Below the pieces are notes generated by a model. It had not been told where the DNA came from. It did not search any database and was given only the letters and a program-made list of their open reading frames with translations. From positions 1 to 64,000 of the forward strand of contig CANCYR010000010.1 in NCBI GenBank assembly GCA_947382355.1: DNA of 64,000 bases, in the 5' to 3' direction. The DNA is from an uncultured Lachnospiraceae bacterium. Lineage in GTDB: Bacteria; Bacillota; Clostridia; Lachnospirales; Lachnospiraceae. A program made the translations under genes and the position numbers. Of the stretch, positions 17,390 through 26,247 are shown in pieces (the first letter of the stretch is position 1; every line of letters starts with the position of its first letter).

Positions 17390-17421
17390 GATGTACGTCT
17401 TTTCAGATGTACATCTTTTCT
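17390..17421 (+). repeat. Tandem 16-bp direct repeat upstream of rimM
   Basis: GATGTACGTCTTTTCA (17390-17405) is followed by GATGTACATCTTTTCT (17406-17421). It lies about 35 bp upstream of a possible promoter (TTCATA...TATGAT) for rimM-trmD and could be a regulator site. Confidence 0.5.
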
Positions 17422-17486
17422 GCTATATAGCTTTCATATAGGGTGTATTTATGATATGATGAAAAAACGCAGGAGGAGAAAAGAAA

Positions 17487-17993
17487 ATGGATGATTTATT
17501 AAAGGTGGGCGTGATTACATCCACTCATGGGATTAAGGGAGAAGTAAAGGTGTTTCCCACTACAGATGATGTGAAGCGGTTTAAGAAGGGAATACAGCTT
17601 ATTTTGGAAACGGGAAAAGAGCAATTGAACCTTGAGGTGGAAGGGGTAAAATTCTTCAAGCAGTTTGTGATACTGAAATTCAAGGGCATTGATGATATAA
17701 ATCAGATTGAGAAATATAGAAGGAAAGAGCTTTTTGTAACCAGGGAGAATGCGGTAAAGCTGAAGAAGGATGAATACTTTATTGCGGATTTGATTGGGCT
17801 TTCGGTAATCGACGAGGAAGGAAATTCCATTGGCGTGTTAGGGGATGTGATGGAGACCGGGGCAAATGATGTATATGTGGTAAAAATGCCGGAAGAAAAG
17901 GAAGTGCTGATTCCGGCAATTAAACAGTGCATTTTAGAAGTAAATGTAGAAGAGGGCTTTGTTAAAGTCCGTATGATGGAAGGGCTGCTATGA
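17487..17993 (+). CDS. rimM: Ribosome maturation factor RimM
   Basis: 168 residues: N-terminal RimM beta-barrel ([17 protein letters not shown]) and C-terminal PRC-barrel ([17 protein letters not shown], then [13 protein letters not shown]). It assists 16S processing of the 30S head. Overlaps trmD by ATGA at 17990. Confidence 0.97.
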   Translation: MDDLLKVGVITSTHGIKGEVKVFPTTDDVKRFKKGIQLILETGKEQLNLEVEGVKFFKQFVILKFKGIDDINQIEKYRRKELFVTRENAVKLKKDEYFIADLIGLSVIDEEGNSIGVLGDVMETGANDVYVVKMPEEKEVLIPAIKQCILEVNVEEGFVKVRMMEGLL

Positions 17994-18751
17994 GATTTCA
18001 TGTGTTGACATTATTTCCGGAAATGGTCCTGCAGGGACTTCATACAAGCATATTGGGAAGAGCATGCCAGCAGGGGCTTATAGAGATTGAAGCGGTGAAT
18101 ATCCGGGATTATACAAAAAATAAGCATAAAAAGGTGGATGATTATCCTTATGGGGGCGGTGCCGGAATGCTCATGCAGGCACAGCCTGTCTATGATGCTT
18201 ATAAGGCTGTGGAGGAAAGGATTGTCGGACCGGACAATGAAAAAGCTAAAGAAGGACAGGAAGAGGAGTTAGCCGATGCTAATACCTCAAATAAGCCAAG
18301 GGTAATTTATCTGACGCCCCAGGGGGCTGTATTTAACCAGAATATGGCAAAGGAGCTGGCAAAGGAGGAGGACCTGGTTTTTTTGTGCGGACATTATGAG
18401 GGGATAGATGAAAGGGTTTTGGAGGAAATCGTAACAGATTATGTTTCCATTGGTGATTATGTGCTTACCGGGGGAGAGCTTCCGGCAATGGTGATGATTG
18501 ATTCCATTTCCCGTCTGGTGCCGGAAGTATTGAATAATGACGTATCGGCAGAGTTTGAGTCCTTTCATGAGGATCTTTTGGAATATCCACAGTATTCCAG
18601 GCCGGAAGAGTGGCAGGGGAAAAAAGTGCCGCAGGTGCTTTTGTCAGGACATCATGCCAATATTGAAAAGTGGAGGCGGGAACAGTCCATAAAGCGAACA
18701 AAGGAAAGAAGGCCGGATTTATACGAAAAGTGGAAGGAAAGAAATGAATAA
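17990..18751 (+). CDS. trmD: tRNA (guanine-N1)-methyltransferase TrmD
   Basis: 253 residues. SAM-dependent knotted methyltransferase that makes m1G37 in tRNAs. Family motifs: [38 protein letters not shown] and [19 protein letters not shown]. An insertion of about 20 residues rich in Glu/Lys/Asn (residues about 75-100) precedes [10 protein letters not shown]. The gene usually found next, rplS, is absent here. Confidence 0.97.
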   Translation: MRFHVLTLFPEMVLQGLHTSILGRACQQGLIEIEAVNIRDYTKNKHKKVDDYPYGGGAGMLMQAQPVYDAYKAVEERIVGPDNEKAKEGQEEELADANTSNKPRVIYLTPQGAVFNQNMAKELAKEEDLVFLCGHYEGIDERVLEEIVTDYVSIGDYVLTGGELPAMVMIDSISRLVPEVLNNDVSAEFESFHEDLLEYPQYSRPEEWQGKKVPQVLLSGHHANIEKWRREQSIKRTKERRPDLYEKWKERNE

Positions 18752-18837
18752 AAGCAGGCATGGCTGCTTACCTGACTGCCGGTGGGAATAACGGTATTTG
18801 TATAACTTATAATTATAAGTGAAACGGAGGAAAGGAT

Positions 18838-19638
18838 ATGCTGAAGGCGGAGCATTTAAGCAAAGTGTTCATACGGACAAAGTTGGAAGAGGAGAAGGAT
18901 AAAAAAGGAAAAGGCTTGAAAAAGAAATCGGTAAAGGAAGAATTTTATGCGGTAAAGGATATTTCTTTAGAAGTGGGCGCAGGAGAGATTCTGGGTATTT
19001 TAGGGCCCAACGGAGCAGGAAAGACCACGCTGCTTCGCATGTTGGGAACGCTGATGGAGCCTACCGGCGGAAAGGTGGTCATGGAGGATGCACAGGGAGG
19101 CCTGATTGAAGAGCCGGTGGAGATGAAAAAGAATATCGGCTATTTGTCCGGCAACACAAAGCTTTATCACAGGCTTAGCACAAGGGAAATGCTTCAAATG
19201 CTGGGAGATATTTACAGCCTTTCCAAAGAGGAATGTGAAAAACGGATTGAAGAGATTTTTACGGTGCTGGATATGAAGGATTTTGGCGATAACCGGATTG
19301 AAAAGCTGTCTACCGGGCAGACCCAGCGTGCTTCCATTGCCAGATGTCTCATTCACGACCCGGATATTTATATATTTGATGAGCCCACTTTGGGGCTGGA
19401 CATTTTATCGGCAGATGCCATTGTCAACTTTATGAAGGAGCAGAAAAAGCTTGGAAAGACTGTTTTGTATTCCACCCATTATTTAGAAGAGGCACAGTTT
19501 TTGTGTGACCGCATCTTAATGATATACAAGGGCGGGGTGCTAAAAGAGGGGACTCCTGCAAAAATTATGGAAGAGACGAAAACAGAAAATCTAAGGGATG
19601 CATTTCATGTCATCATGGAAGGAGCGGACGAAGCATGA
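18838..19638 (+). CDS. ABC transporter ATP-binding protein (NatA-like)
   Basis: 266 residues. Walker A GPNGAGKTT, signature LSTGQTQRASIARC, Walker B IYIFDEPTLGLD, switch His in YSTHYLEEAQ. The signature is LSTGQ rather than LSGGQ, common in Nat-type exporters. A lysine-rich insertion (KDKKGKGLKKKSVK) near residues 20-33 sits before the Walker A motif. ATG follows GGAGG and its end overlaps the permease gene (ATGA). Probable Na+ or drug efflux partner. Confidence 0.9.
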   Translation: MLKAEHLSKVFIRTKLEEEKDKKGKGLKKKSVKEEFYAVKDISLEVGAGEILGILGPNGAGKTTLLRMLGTLMEPTGGKVVMEDAQGGLIEEPVEMKKNIGYLSGNTKLYHRLSTREMLQMLGDIYSLSKEECEKRIEEIFTVLDMKDFGDNRIEKLSTGQTQRASIARCLIHDPDIYIFDEPTLGLDILSADAIVNFMKEQKKLGKTVLYSTHYLEEAQFLCDRILMIYKGGVLKEGTPAKIMEETKTENLRDAFHVIMEGADEA

Positions 19639-21647
19639 GTACGAAAAGAATAAAATCGCTTTTTAAGCGGGAACTGACGGATATCTTCCGGGACAAAAAA
19701 ACATTGATTATGATGGTGCTTGTTCCTCTTTTGCTGTATCCTTTGCTTATCGTGGCTATGACCCTGATTACAAGCGCCGTGATGTCAGATCAGGAGGAAA
19801 AGATTTATAAGGCAGCTTTTTATCAGGTGGAAGAGGCAGAGAGGATTCAGGACGTGCTGAAGGAGAATGAGGAAGAATTGTCTTATAAGCTGAAAATAGT
19901 TGAGTCCGAGAGCCCTGAAAAGGCCCTTATGGAAAAAGAGCTTAATGCTTATGTGACAGCAGAAGAAAAGGAAGGAAGAGTTTCCTATTCTATTCATTAT
20001 TTATCTGCGGAAACGGATTCTGTCACAGCAGCAGATGTGCTTTATGACGGTCTGGAGCTTTTCAGGGAGGAGCTTAGGAAGGAAGCTGTAGAGGATTTGG
20101 GGCTTGACGAGAATGTAGTGCTTTATCCCATCGGTTATGAAAAAACAGACATGTCCTCCAAAGAAGAAAGCATGGGCAGTATGCTTGGCTCCATTATTCC
20201 TTTTTTAATGATTACAAGTATTTGTCTAGGGGCTATGTATCCGGCAATTGATGTGACGGCAGGAGAACGGGAAAGAGGAACGTTGGAAACGCTTCTGACT
20301 CTGCCTGTTACGAATTTTGAACTGATTATGAGTAAATTTTTAGCAGTATCCGTTATCGCCTGTACCTCGGCTTTTTTAAATATTCTTTCCATGATGGCGG
20401 CTTTTGGATTTATGTTTGTTTTTTTTGCAGAGAGTGTACAAAATCTGTCTTTTGATTTTGCAACCTTTGTGCCTGCTATTTTATTTTCCATTGTCATTAT
20501 GCTTGTATTTGCACTGCTTGTAACGGCTGTCTGCATGTGTGTCTGCATTTTTGCAAAAAGCTTCAAGGAAGCAAACAATTATATTACGCCGGTGCTGTTG
20601 GTATTTATGTTTTCCAGCTATGCGGGAATGCTGCCGGATTTAAAGCTGACGGCTGCAACGGCGGCGGTTCCGGTTATCAATGTTACTTTGCTGATTAAAG
20701 ATTTGTTCAGCTTTCAGTACAACTATGGGCTTTTTGCAGTGGTGCTTTTCTGCAATGTGGCATACAGCCTGCTTACCGTTATGGTGCTTGGCAGGATTTA
20801 TAACAGCGAATCCGTTCTATTTGCAGAAGGCTTTACAAGTGTGAAGATTTTCCATAAAAGAAGCGAGATGAAACAGGGACAGCTGCCGGGCTACGGGGAT
20901 TTGCTGCTGCTTTTGTGTATTTTAATTCTGGGAATATTTTATGTAGGTTCTTTTGCCACCGTAAAGCTGGGCTTTGCAGGGGTTTTCGTACAACAGTTGT
21001 TGATATTGCTTCTTCCGGTTGGCTATGGCTGGTATGTGAAAACGGATTTCAAAAGGCTGTTTTCTTTAAAGGCTCCCGGAGTGAAGGGGGTGTTGTCCGC
21101 ACTTTGCTTTTTTGTGGGGGGATTTTGTCTGAACCTGGTGTTGAGCAGTGTGTTATCCATGGTTTTAAAGGACAGCAGCGAAAGCCTTCAGACACAGTTT
21201 GATTTTCTTTTGCAGGCGCCGTTCCCGGCTGTGGTGATTGTTATGGCAGTATTGCCTGCCATTGGGGAGGAGCTTATGTTCCGGGGCTTTACATTTGGCA
21301 TCATGAAAGAGAAAACAAAGCCGGCTGCAGCCGTGCTTATGACAGGTTTTATTTTCGGATGCTATCATTTCAGCCTTGTAAAGCTGATTCCTACCGCCTT
21401 TTTGGGATGTCTGCTGGCTGTTTTAGTATACCGGACCGGCAGTATCTTTCCTGCCATGCTTATGCACTTTGCGAATAATTTTGTTTCTTTGTTTGTCAGT
21501 AAGTATCAGGAACAGCTTGGGGAAAAGTTTCCGGCTTTGATGAATCTGGAGTTTGGGGGTTCACAGGTATTGGTGTTTGCCGGGATGATTGTTGCCGGAG
21601 CAGCTTTTCTGGGGCTGGGAGTCTGGATAAGCAGGAAGAAAGTGTAA
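19635..21647 (+). CDS. ABC-2 permease fused to a CPBP intramembrane protease domain
   Basis: 670 residues. Residues 1-390 are a NatB-type permease: one N-terminal helix, a long extracytoplasmic region (about 45-180) and a block of about five helices including the conserved AGERERGTLETLLTLPV. Residues about 420-665 add further helices with the CPBP/Abi signature: EELMFRG (two Glu and Arg) and, later, FGCYHFSL and MLMHFANN (His). CPBP proteins are glutamic intramembrane peptidases. The fusion suggests the exported substrate, perhaps a peptide, is processed by the same polypeptide; inference. Confidence 0.88.
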   Translation: MSTKRIKSLFKRELTDIFRDKKTLIMMVLVPLLLYPLLIVAMTLITSAVMSDQEEKIYKAAFYQVEEAERIQDVLKENEEELSYKLKIVESESPEKALMEKELNAYVTAEEKEGRVSYSIHYLSAETDSVTAADVLYDGLELFREELRKEAVEDLGLDENVVLYPIGYEKTDMSSKEESMGSMLGSIIPFLMITSICLGAMYPAIDVTAGERERGTLETLLTLPVTNFELIMSKFLAVSVIACTSAFLNILSMMAAFGFMFVFFAESVQNLSFDFATFVPAILFSIVIMLVFALLVTAVCMCVCIFAKSFKEANNYITPVLLVFMFSSYAGMLPDLKLTAATAAVPVINVTLLIKDLFSFQYNYGLFAVVLFCNVAYSLLTVMVLGRIYNSESVLFAEGFTSVKIFHKRSEMKQGQLPGYGDLLLLLCILILGIFYVGSFATVKLGFAGVFVQQLLILLLPVGYGWYVKTDFKRLFSLKAPGVKGVLSALCFFVGGFCLNLVLSSVLSMVLKDSSESLQTQFDFLLQAPFPAVVIVMAVLPAIGEELMFRGFTFGIMKEKTKPAAAVLMTGFIFGCYHFSLVKLIPTAFLGCLLAVLVYRTGSIFPAMLMHFANNFVSLFVSKYQEQLGEKFPALMNLEFGGSQVLVFAGMIVAGAAFLGLGVWISRKKV

Positions 21648-21750
21648 GGGCGGGTTAAATGTTATAGTAGCGCTTTCAGGAAAACATTCTGCGTCAAACT
21701 ATCAACAACTTATTTTATGTTGTAGTAGTTTTTGTGAATCAGGGGATTAT

Positions 21751-22680
21751 ATGAAAAGACTATATAATAGATTTGAAGAAATAAGATATCTGCATTCTGT
21801 GATTGCAGTATTGGAAATATGGATAATATTAATCTGTATATATGTTTATGGGATTAATAAGGCTTTTTTAGACAATACGGCATATAGCTTTGCCGGCTTT
21901 TGTGTGTTGGAAGCAATTGTTTTCTGTATATGGTATCCGAAGGAGCATAAGAGGAAAAATGCCATAGCCAGAGGGAAAGAATATAAAGGAAAGGTAGTGT
22001 CCATATATACAAAGGAAAAAAAGCTGTGCGGACCATATTCTTCTAAAATAGTATATAGAATAAAGGTATGCTATCATATCCACAGGAAAGCATATTTTGC
22101 AGAATTCGGCAATTATGGAAAAGCTCCTTTTGAATATATCAATGCGCAGCAATTGTGCAATGTATATGTTTATAAGGGCAGGGTATACCCACAGTATTTT
22201 TATAAAAAGCAAAAGGACAATGTAGACAAAGAAAAAGACGAAGAGCGGGAAAAGATTTTATACAAGGTGATGTCAGGGAAACTGGATAATACTCCGCTGG
22301 ATAAGCTTTTAAAGTATTCCATAAAGGATATTGCATATTTAACCAGAGATGAGTTACAAAATGCGATTTCGGAGAGAATGGATTTTAGCACGGTTAGTTC
22401 CAAGTCATATATGATATTCAGTCCTTCTTATTTTAACTATATAGACAGACCTGTTGAATTAAAGACAGTATTTGTTGAAGTTCATATGACATCAAGAAAA
22501 AAATACAATAGTTACAATTTCGGATTAGAGCTTTTGGAGTATGAGGAATATGTACATAACAGGTTTTATCATAATGAGGAAGATATGGTTTGTAACCAGA
22601 TTAGAAAAACCATAATGGATGTAATAAGGAAAAAGGATAAAAGAATAATCATTCATGAGGTATGTATTGTAATCGTGTAA
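21751..22680 (+). CDS. Membrane protein of unknown function
   Basis: 309 residues, not recognised. Two membrane helices in the first 65 residues (about 15-37 and 43-60) are followed by a small beta-rich segment (GKEYKGKVVSIYTKEKK, YRIKVCYHIHRKAYFAEF) and a charged cytoplasmic C-terminal half. Base composition is AT-rich compared with nearby housekeeping genes. The ATG at 21751 has AGGGGATT upstream. Context (ABC/CPBP permease before, tatD after) gives no clear functional clue. Confidence 0.65.
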   Translation: MKRLYNRFEEIRYLHSVIAVLEIWIILICIYVYGINKAFLDNTAYSFAGFCVLEAIVFCIWYPKEHKRKNAIARGKEYKGKVVSIYTKEKKLCGPYSSKIVYRIKVCYHIHRKAYFAEFGNYGKAPFEYINAQQLCNVYVYKGRVYPQYFYKKQKDNVDKEKDEEREKILYKVMSGKLDNTPLDKLLKYSIKDIAYLTRDELQNAISERMDFSTVSSKSYMIFSPSYFNYIDRPVELKTVFVEVHMTSRKKYNSYNFGLELLEYEEYVHNRFYHNEEDMVCNQIRKTIMDVIRKKDKRIIIHEVCIVIV

Positions 22681-22741
22681 TATGGGATGGATATTAACAC
22701 TTGATTTTAGTATTGTGTATTAAGAAACAGGAGAAAATGAA

Positions 22742-23536
22742 ATGCAGGTAAAATATTATGATATAGGTTTGAATCTTTTTTGTAAACAGTTTCCGGAGCC
22801 TGAAAGGATTATCAGTGAGGCAGGCAATGATGGAGTATGCTGTATTCTCACCGGAACGGATATGAAGGAGAATAAGAGAATCAATGATTTTGTAAAGACC
22901 CATGAGGCTTTTGGTACGGCAGGAATCCATCCTCATAATGCAGACCGTGCAGGGCAGGAGGATTTTAAGCTTATAGAGCAGATTGTATCGGAAAATAAGA
23001 AAATAGTTGCCATAGGGGAATGCGGGCTGGATTATGACAGGATGTTTTCCGCGAAGGAAAATCAGATAAGATGTCTGGAAAAACATATTGTGCTTGCCGA
23101 GAAACTGAATATGCCGTTGTTCCTCCATGAGCGCAGCGCAGCCGATGATTTTATAAAAAGATTCAAAAAGCATCCGGATTTATGCAGGAACTCGGTTGTA
23201 CATTGTTTTACAGGAGATATGAAAACTCTGGACAAGTATCTTTCCATGGGATTTTCCATAGGAATTACCGGATGGATTTGTGACGACCGCCGGGGGAAGG
23301 AATTGAGGGAGGCGGTGCATATTATTCCGCTGGACCGGATTCTGGTGGAGACGGATGCCCCATATTTAACGCCTAAGAACGTTCCGGGGCTTGAAAGGAC
23401 CAATGTGCCGCAGAATATTAAGTATGTTGTGAGGGAACTGGCAAAATATATGAAAGTATCAGAGGATATATTGATGGAAAATGCAAGGAAAAATACGGAA
23501 AGAATATTTCATATAGGAGATGGTATTGACTCTTGA
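22742..23536 (+). CDS. tatD: TatD-family metal-dependent hydrolase
   Basis: 264 residues. Matches the TatD subgroup rather than YcfH/YjjV: it starts with the DIGLNL form (not the HxH form), followed by TAGIHPHNAD, IGECGLDYDRM, LFLHERSAADDF, VHCFTGD, IGITGWICDDRRG and LVETDAPYLTPK. Members are 3'-5' DNA/RNA exonucleases. All expected ligands except the first HxH pair are in place, as in other TatD subgroup members. Confidence 0.9.
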   Translation: MQVKYYDIGLNLFCKQFPEPERIISEAGNDGVCCILTGTDMKENKRINDFVKTHEAFGTAGIHPHNADRAGQEDFKLIEQIVSENKKIVAIGECGLDYDRMFSAKENQIRCLEKHIVLAEKLNMPLFLHERSAADDFIKRFKKHPDLCRNSVVHCFTGDMKTLDKYLSMGFSIGITGWICDDRRGKELREAVHIIPLDRILVETDAPYLTPKNVPGLERTNVPQNIKYVVRELAKYMKVSEDILMENARKNTERIFHIGDGIDS

Positions 23537-23611
23537 TTTTTATCCGCTATTATCTATGGAACAGAAAATTTCAGCTTATTTTAATTTTAAAGCAAAAAGA
23601 TTTTTGAAAAA

Positions 23612-23835
23612 GTAACAGTTCAGCCCTCCGCTTTCCTCCACAGGAATCAGAATCGGCGGCAGGCAGAAAGTGTTTCTACGTCGTCCCGCTCTCGCTCTGA
23701 TAAAAACGCAGCAGTGCTAAGCTCGAAAATACCTCGCTAAGCGCTGGCGTTTTTATAAGGACTCCTTTAGAAATCACTTTCTGCCTGCCGCCGGTTCTGA
23801 TTCCTGTGGAGGAAAGCGGAGGGCTGAACTGTTAC
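23612..23835 (+). mobile_element. Full palindromic MITE copy 2
   Basis: 224 bp, GTAACAGTTC to GAACTGTTAC, with arms complementary except one G-T pair. Flanks TGAAAAA and CGAAAAA suggest a slightly decayed target duplication. It lies just upstream of the ncRNA promoter. Confidence 0.9.
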
Positions 23836-23863
23836 CGAAAAATTTGGAAATTGCTGAAATAGG

Positions 23864-23891
23864 TTGATTTTTGAGGTGGATTGAGTATAAT
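23864..23891 (+). promoter_or_regulatory. Promoter of the structured RNA
   Basis: TTGATT (23864-23869), 16-bp spacer, TATAAT (23886-23891). Transcription would start near 23898. Confidence 0.7.
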
Positions 23892-23897
23892 ATAGGT

Positions 23898-24157
23898 AAG
23901 AGCAGAAATGTTCTCGATGTAAGAGCATCGCTAAAAGTTGTGCTGCAAATGGAGCAGGATAAACTTCCATTTCATAGGATGTCTTAACTGGGCATTGAGT
24001 CTGGCAGCTTGGATAAAGCTGTAGTCCATGTGGGGGACTTAATGATTTCCACGTCGTTATGGGTATCTTAACTGGATACCGAGGCTGACAACCAGCAGAA
24101 AACTCTTTTTAAAAGAAATTCTTAGAGGAGTGCGTTTTTATCGCACTCCTCTTTACA
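23898..24157 (+). ncRNA. Structured non-coding RNA candidate with twin UUAACUG hairpins
   Basis: No ORF fits this roughly 250-nt transcript, but local pairing is dense: GAGCA/TGTTC (about 23899-23914), CGATG/CATCG, AAATGGA/TCCATTT (23947-23972), AGCTT/AAGCT, AGTCC/GGACT. Two hairpins have different stems but the same 7-nt loop TTAACTG: ATGTC/GGCAT at 23979-23995 and GGTATC/GATACC at 24062-24080. Each is followed by a similar GAG-CTG-CA-C string. Identical loops on different stems mean selection for structure plus loop identity. It is followed by a hairpin and a possible nuclease gene. It does not look like tmRNA, SRP RNA, RNase P RNA or 6S RNA. It could be a raiA-type motif, which I could not verify. 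Confidence 0.6.
24124..24157 (+). terminator. Hairpin between the RNA and the downstream gene
   Basis: AGAGGAGTGCG pairs perfectly with CGCACTCCTCT (11 bp) around TTTTTAT; only TTT follows, so read-through into the next gene is plausible. Confidence 0.75.
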
Positions 24158-24169
24158 TATGAGGTGCAA

Positions 24170-24820
24170 ATGGCAACAAAGACAGAAAAGAAAAATGCAA
24201 TACGGCAAGATATCATAAAATCGGCTGGTGTATATAGTCGGAACCTGGCAGGTAAAGCATTTCTGTATGTATATGGTGATGAATACTTTGAAGTATCTTT
24301 TCCGGTAGACCATTTTCTGCATCTGACAGGTGTGGAAACAAATCTATCTGCTAAGGATTTTTATAGGAACGCTAAGAGGGCAATACTCACAAACAGTCAG
24401 TTTTATTTTGATGCAAAACATCCATATGCTAATGCAAAAAAGAAACTGCCATGCTTAAAAAGATTACCAGAGCTGACAAAAGATATGGTATGTATTTTAA
24501 AGGATATGCAGACAGTAACTATTATATACAAAATAAGTGTTACGAATCTTGAGTTCACATTGGGCTTAACAGAGAATATAGACGATAAAGGAAATAAGAT
24601 TAACGACTTTTTCCTTCCTATGTCTTTACGTGTGGAGGATTCATCAGTTGAGAAAAGCAATGACGGAGAAGTAGTTGATTACATTTTTTCCAAAGATGCA
24701 AGTGTTGCGAAATATGACACATTATTGGTTGAAGATAAAAATAAAATTATTCCGAAAAGTATACTACATTTAATAAAAGAAAGCTTTTATAACGATAAAA
24801 AGGACAATTACATATTATAA
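24170..24820 (+). CDS. Possible PBECR-type nuclease-like protein
   Basis: 216 residues, soluble. The segment LAGKAFLYVYGDEYFEVSFP followed by FLHLTGV resembles the PBECR4 (phage Barnase-EndoU-ColicinE5/D-RelE-like nuclease) domain, as does the later YKISVTNLEFTLGLTE strand pair and the C-terminal YDTLLVEDK. I am only moderately sure of the family and see no catalytic set I can name. ATG at 24170 follows GAGG; a GTG at 24164 is also possible. It lies 13 bp after the hairpin that ends the structured RNA, an order that recalls type III toxin-antitoxin loci. Confidence 0.6.
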   Translation: MATKTEKKNAIRQDIIKSAGVYSRNLAGKAFLYVYGDEYFEVSFPVDHFLHLTGVETNLSAKDFYRNAKRAILTNSQFYFDAKHPYANAKKKLPCLKRLPELTKDMVCILKDMQTVTIIYKISVTNLEFTLGLTENIDDKGNKINDFFLPMSLRVEDSSVEKSNDGEVVDYIFSKDASVAKYDTLLVEDKNKIIPKSILHLIKESFYNDKKDNYIL

Positions 24821-24871
24821 CTTTCTGCTGTTAAAATTCGAAGGAAATCCGAAAGGAAATTCGGAAACACC

Positions 24872-24900
24872 TTGATTTTTTCCGCCTGTTTTAGTATATT
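24872..24900 (+). promoter_or_regulatory. Promoter of plsX-acpP
   Basis: TTGATT (24872-24877), 17-bp spacer, TATATT (24895-24900), 40 bp before plsX. The stretch just upstream repeats GGAAATCCGAAA/GGAAATTCGGAAA. Confidence 0.6.
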
Positions 24901-24940
24901 TAAATGAAGGTCTTTTTACAGGAAACGGGAGAATACACAT

Positions 24941-25954
24941 ATGTCAGGATTAGTAAATGTTGCAGTGGATGCAATGGGCGGGGATAATGCGCCTGCTGAG
25001 ATAATAAAAGGGGCGGTGGAAGCCCTGAATGAAAATGAAAGAGTAAAGGTGTTTTTAGTGGGCCAGGAAGAACTGTTAAAAAAGCATCTGGCTGAATTTA
25101 CTTACGATAAAGACAGGCTTGAAATCGTAAATGCCACAGAAATTATTGAAACTGCCGAGCCTCCCGTAAATGCCATCCGGAAGAAAAAGGATTCTTCTAT
25201 TGTAAAAGCAATGGGAATGGTAAAGGCGGGTACCTGCGATGCCTATGTGTCGGCAGGAAGCACCGGCGCCAATTTAGTGGGCGGACAGGTACTGGTAGGC
25301 AGAATTAAAGGAATTGAAAGAGCGCCTTTGGCTCCTCTTATTCCAACGGAAAAAGGAGCTTCCCTTTTGATTGACTGCGGAGCCAATGTGGATGCAAGGC
25401 CCTCCCACCTTCTTCAGTTTGCCAAAATGGGTTCTGTGTATATGGAGCATGTGATGAATGTAAAGAATCCGAAGGTTGCCATTGTGAACATAGGTGCAGA
25501 GGAGGAAAAGGGAAATGCCCTTGTTAAGGAAACCTTTCCCATGTTGAAAAACTGTCCCGAAATCAACTTTATCGGCAGCATTGAAGCAAGGGATATTCCT
25601 GCGGGGCTTGCCGATGTAATCGTATGCGAGGCATTTGTGGGAAATGTGATTTTGAAGCTGTATGAAGGGGTAGGAGGCACTCTTATCAAAAAGGTGAAGG
25701 CAGGCATGATGACTTCCTTACGCAGCAAGATAGGTGCGCTTTTGGTAAAGCCGGCATTAAAGGAAACCTTAAAGGATTTTGATTTAGAGCAGTATGGAGG
25801 AGCGCCCCTGCTTGGGCTGAACGGTCTGGTGGTGAAGACCCATGGAAGTTCAAAATCCATAGAAATCAAAAATTCCATTTTACAGTGCATTACCTTTAAG
25901 GAACAGGAAATTAACGAAAAAATCAAAGAGAAGATATTACTGAAGGATGAATAG
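24941..25954 (+). CDS. plsX: Phosphate acyltransferase PlsX
   Basis: 337 residues. Converts acyl-ACP to acyl-phosphate, the first step of phospholipid synthesis in the PlsX/PlsY route. Begins VNVAVDAMGGDNAP, with AYVSAGSTGANLVGG, IDCGANVDARPSHL and LYEGVGGT motifs typical of the family. Encoded 12 bp before acpP, its substrate carrier. Confidence 0.97.
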   Translation: MSGLVNVAVDAMGGDNAPAEIIKGAVEALNENERVKVFLVGQEELLKKHLAEFTYDKDRLEIVNATEIIETAEPPVNAIRKKKDSSIVKAMGMVKAGTCDAYVSAGSTGANLVGGQVLVGRIKGIERAPLAPLIPTEKGASLLIDCGANVDARPSHLLQFAKMGSVYMEHVMNVKNPKVAIVNIGAEEEKGNALVKETFPMLKNCPEINFIGSIEARDIPAGLADVIVCEAFVGNVILKLYEGVGGTLIKKVKAGMMTSLRSKIGALLVKPALKETLKDFDLEQYGGAPLLGLNGLVVKTHGSSKSIEIKNSILQCITFKEQEINEKIKEKILLKDE

Positions 25955-25966
25955 GGGGAAAAACCC

Positions 25967-26197
25967 ATGGGATTTGAAGTATTAAAAAGGGTTATGGTTG
26001 ATGTGCTGAATGTGGACGAAAGCGAGATTTCCCTGGAAAATTCTTTTGCAGATGATTTTGGAGCGGATTCTTTAGATATGTTTCAGATTATGACAGGGGT
26101 GGAAGAGGAGCTTTCCATTGATGTCCTGCCGGAAGAAGTAGAAAAAATCACAACAGTAGAAGAGGCAGTAAGGCTGATTGAGAAAAAAATGAATTAG
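25967..26197 (+). CDS. acpP: Acyl carrier protein
   Basis: 76 residues, acidic four-helix carrier. The phosphopantetheine serine is S35 in GADSLDMF (usual DSLD motif). It carries growing fatty acids and feeds PlsX. ATG follows AGGGGGAAAAACCC. Confidence 0.96.
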   Translation: MGFEVLKRVMVDVLNVDESEISLENSFADDFGADSLDMFQIMTGVEEELSIDVLPEEVEKITTVEEAVRLIEKKMN

Positions 26198-26222
26198 AGG
26201 TGCCGCATTGCGGCACCCTATT
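26197..26222 (+). terminator. Hairpin after acpP
   Basis: GGTGCCGC pairs with GCGGCACC around ATT; the following T-rich stretch (CTATTGTATGTT) is imperfect, so this may be a partial terminator. Confidence 0.65.
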
Positions 26223-26247
26223 GTATGTTATATGTGGATTTTAAGTG

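Noticed and set aside
23767-23970. ORF reading AFLHRNQNRRQAESDF on the minus strand, and similar ones at 45243-45443 and 60155-60646
   Set aside because: The shared HRNQNR peptide is the translated arm of the palindromic MITE. The ORFs have no consistent start and exist only because the repeat is open in that frame.
23898-24157. tmRNA, SRP RNA, RNase P RNA or 6S RNA
   Set aside because: No tRNA-like ends or tag reading frame, no SRP Alu/GNAR domain, no RNase P core strings, and the fold is many small hairpins rather than a 6S rod with a central bubble.
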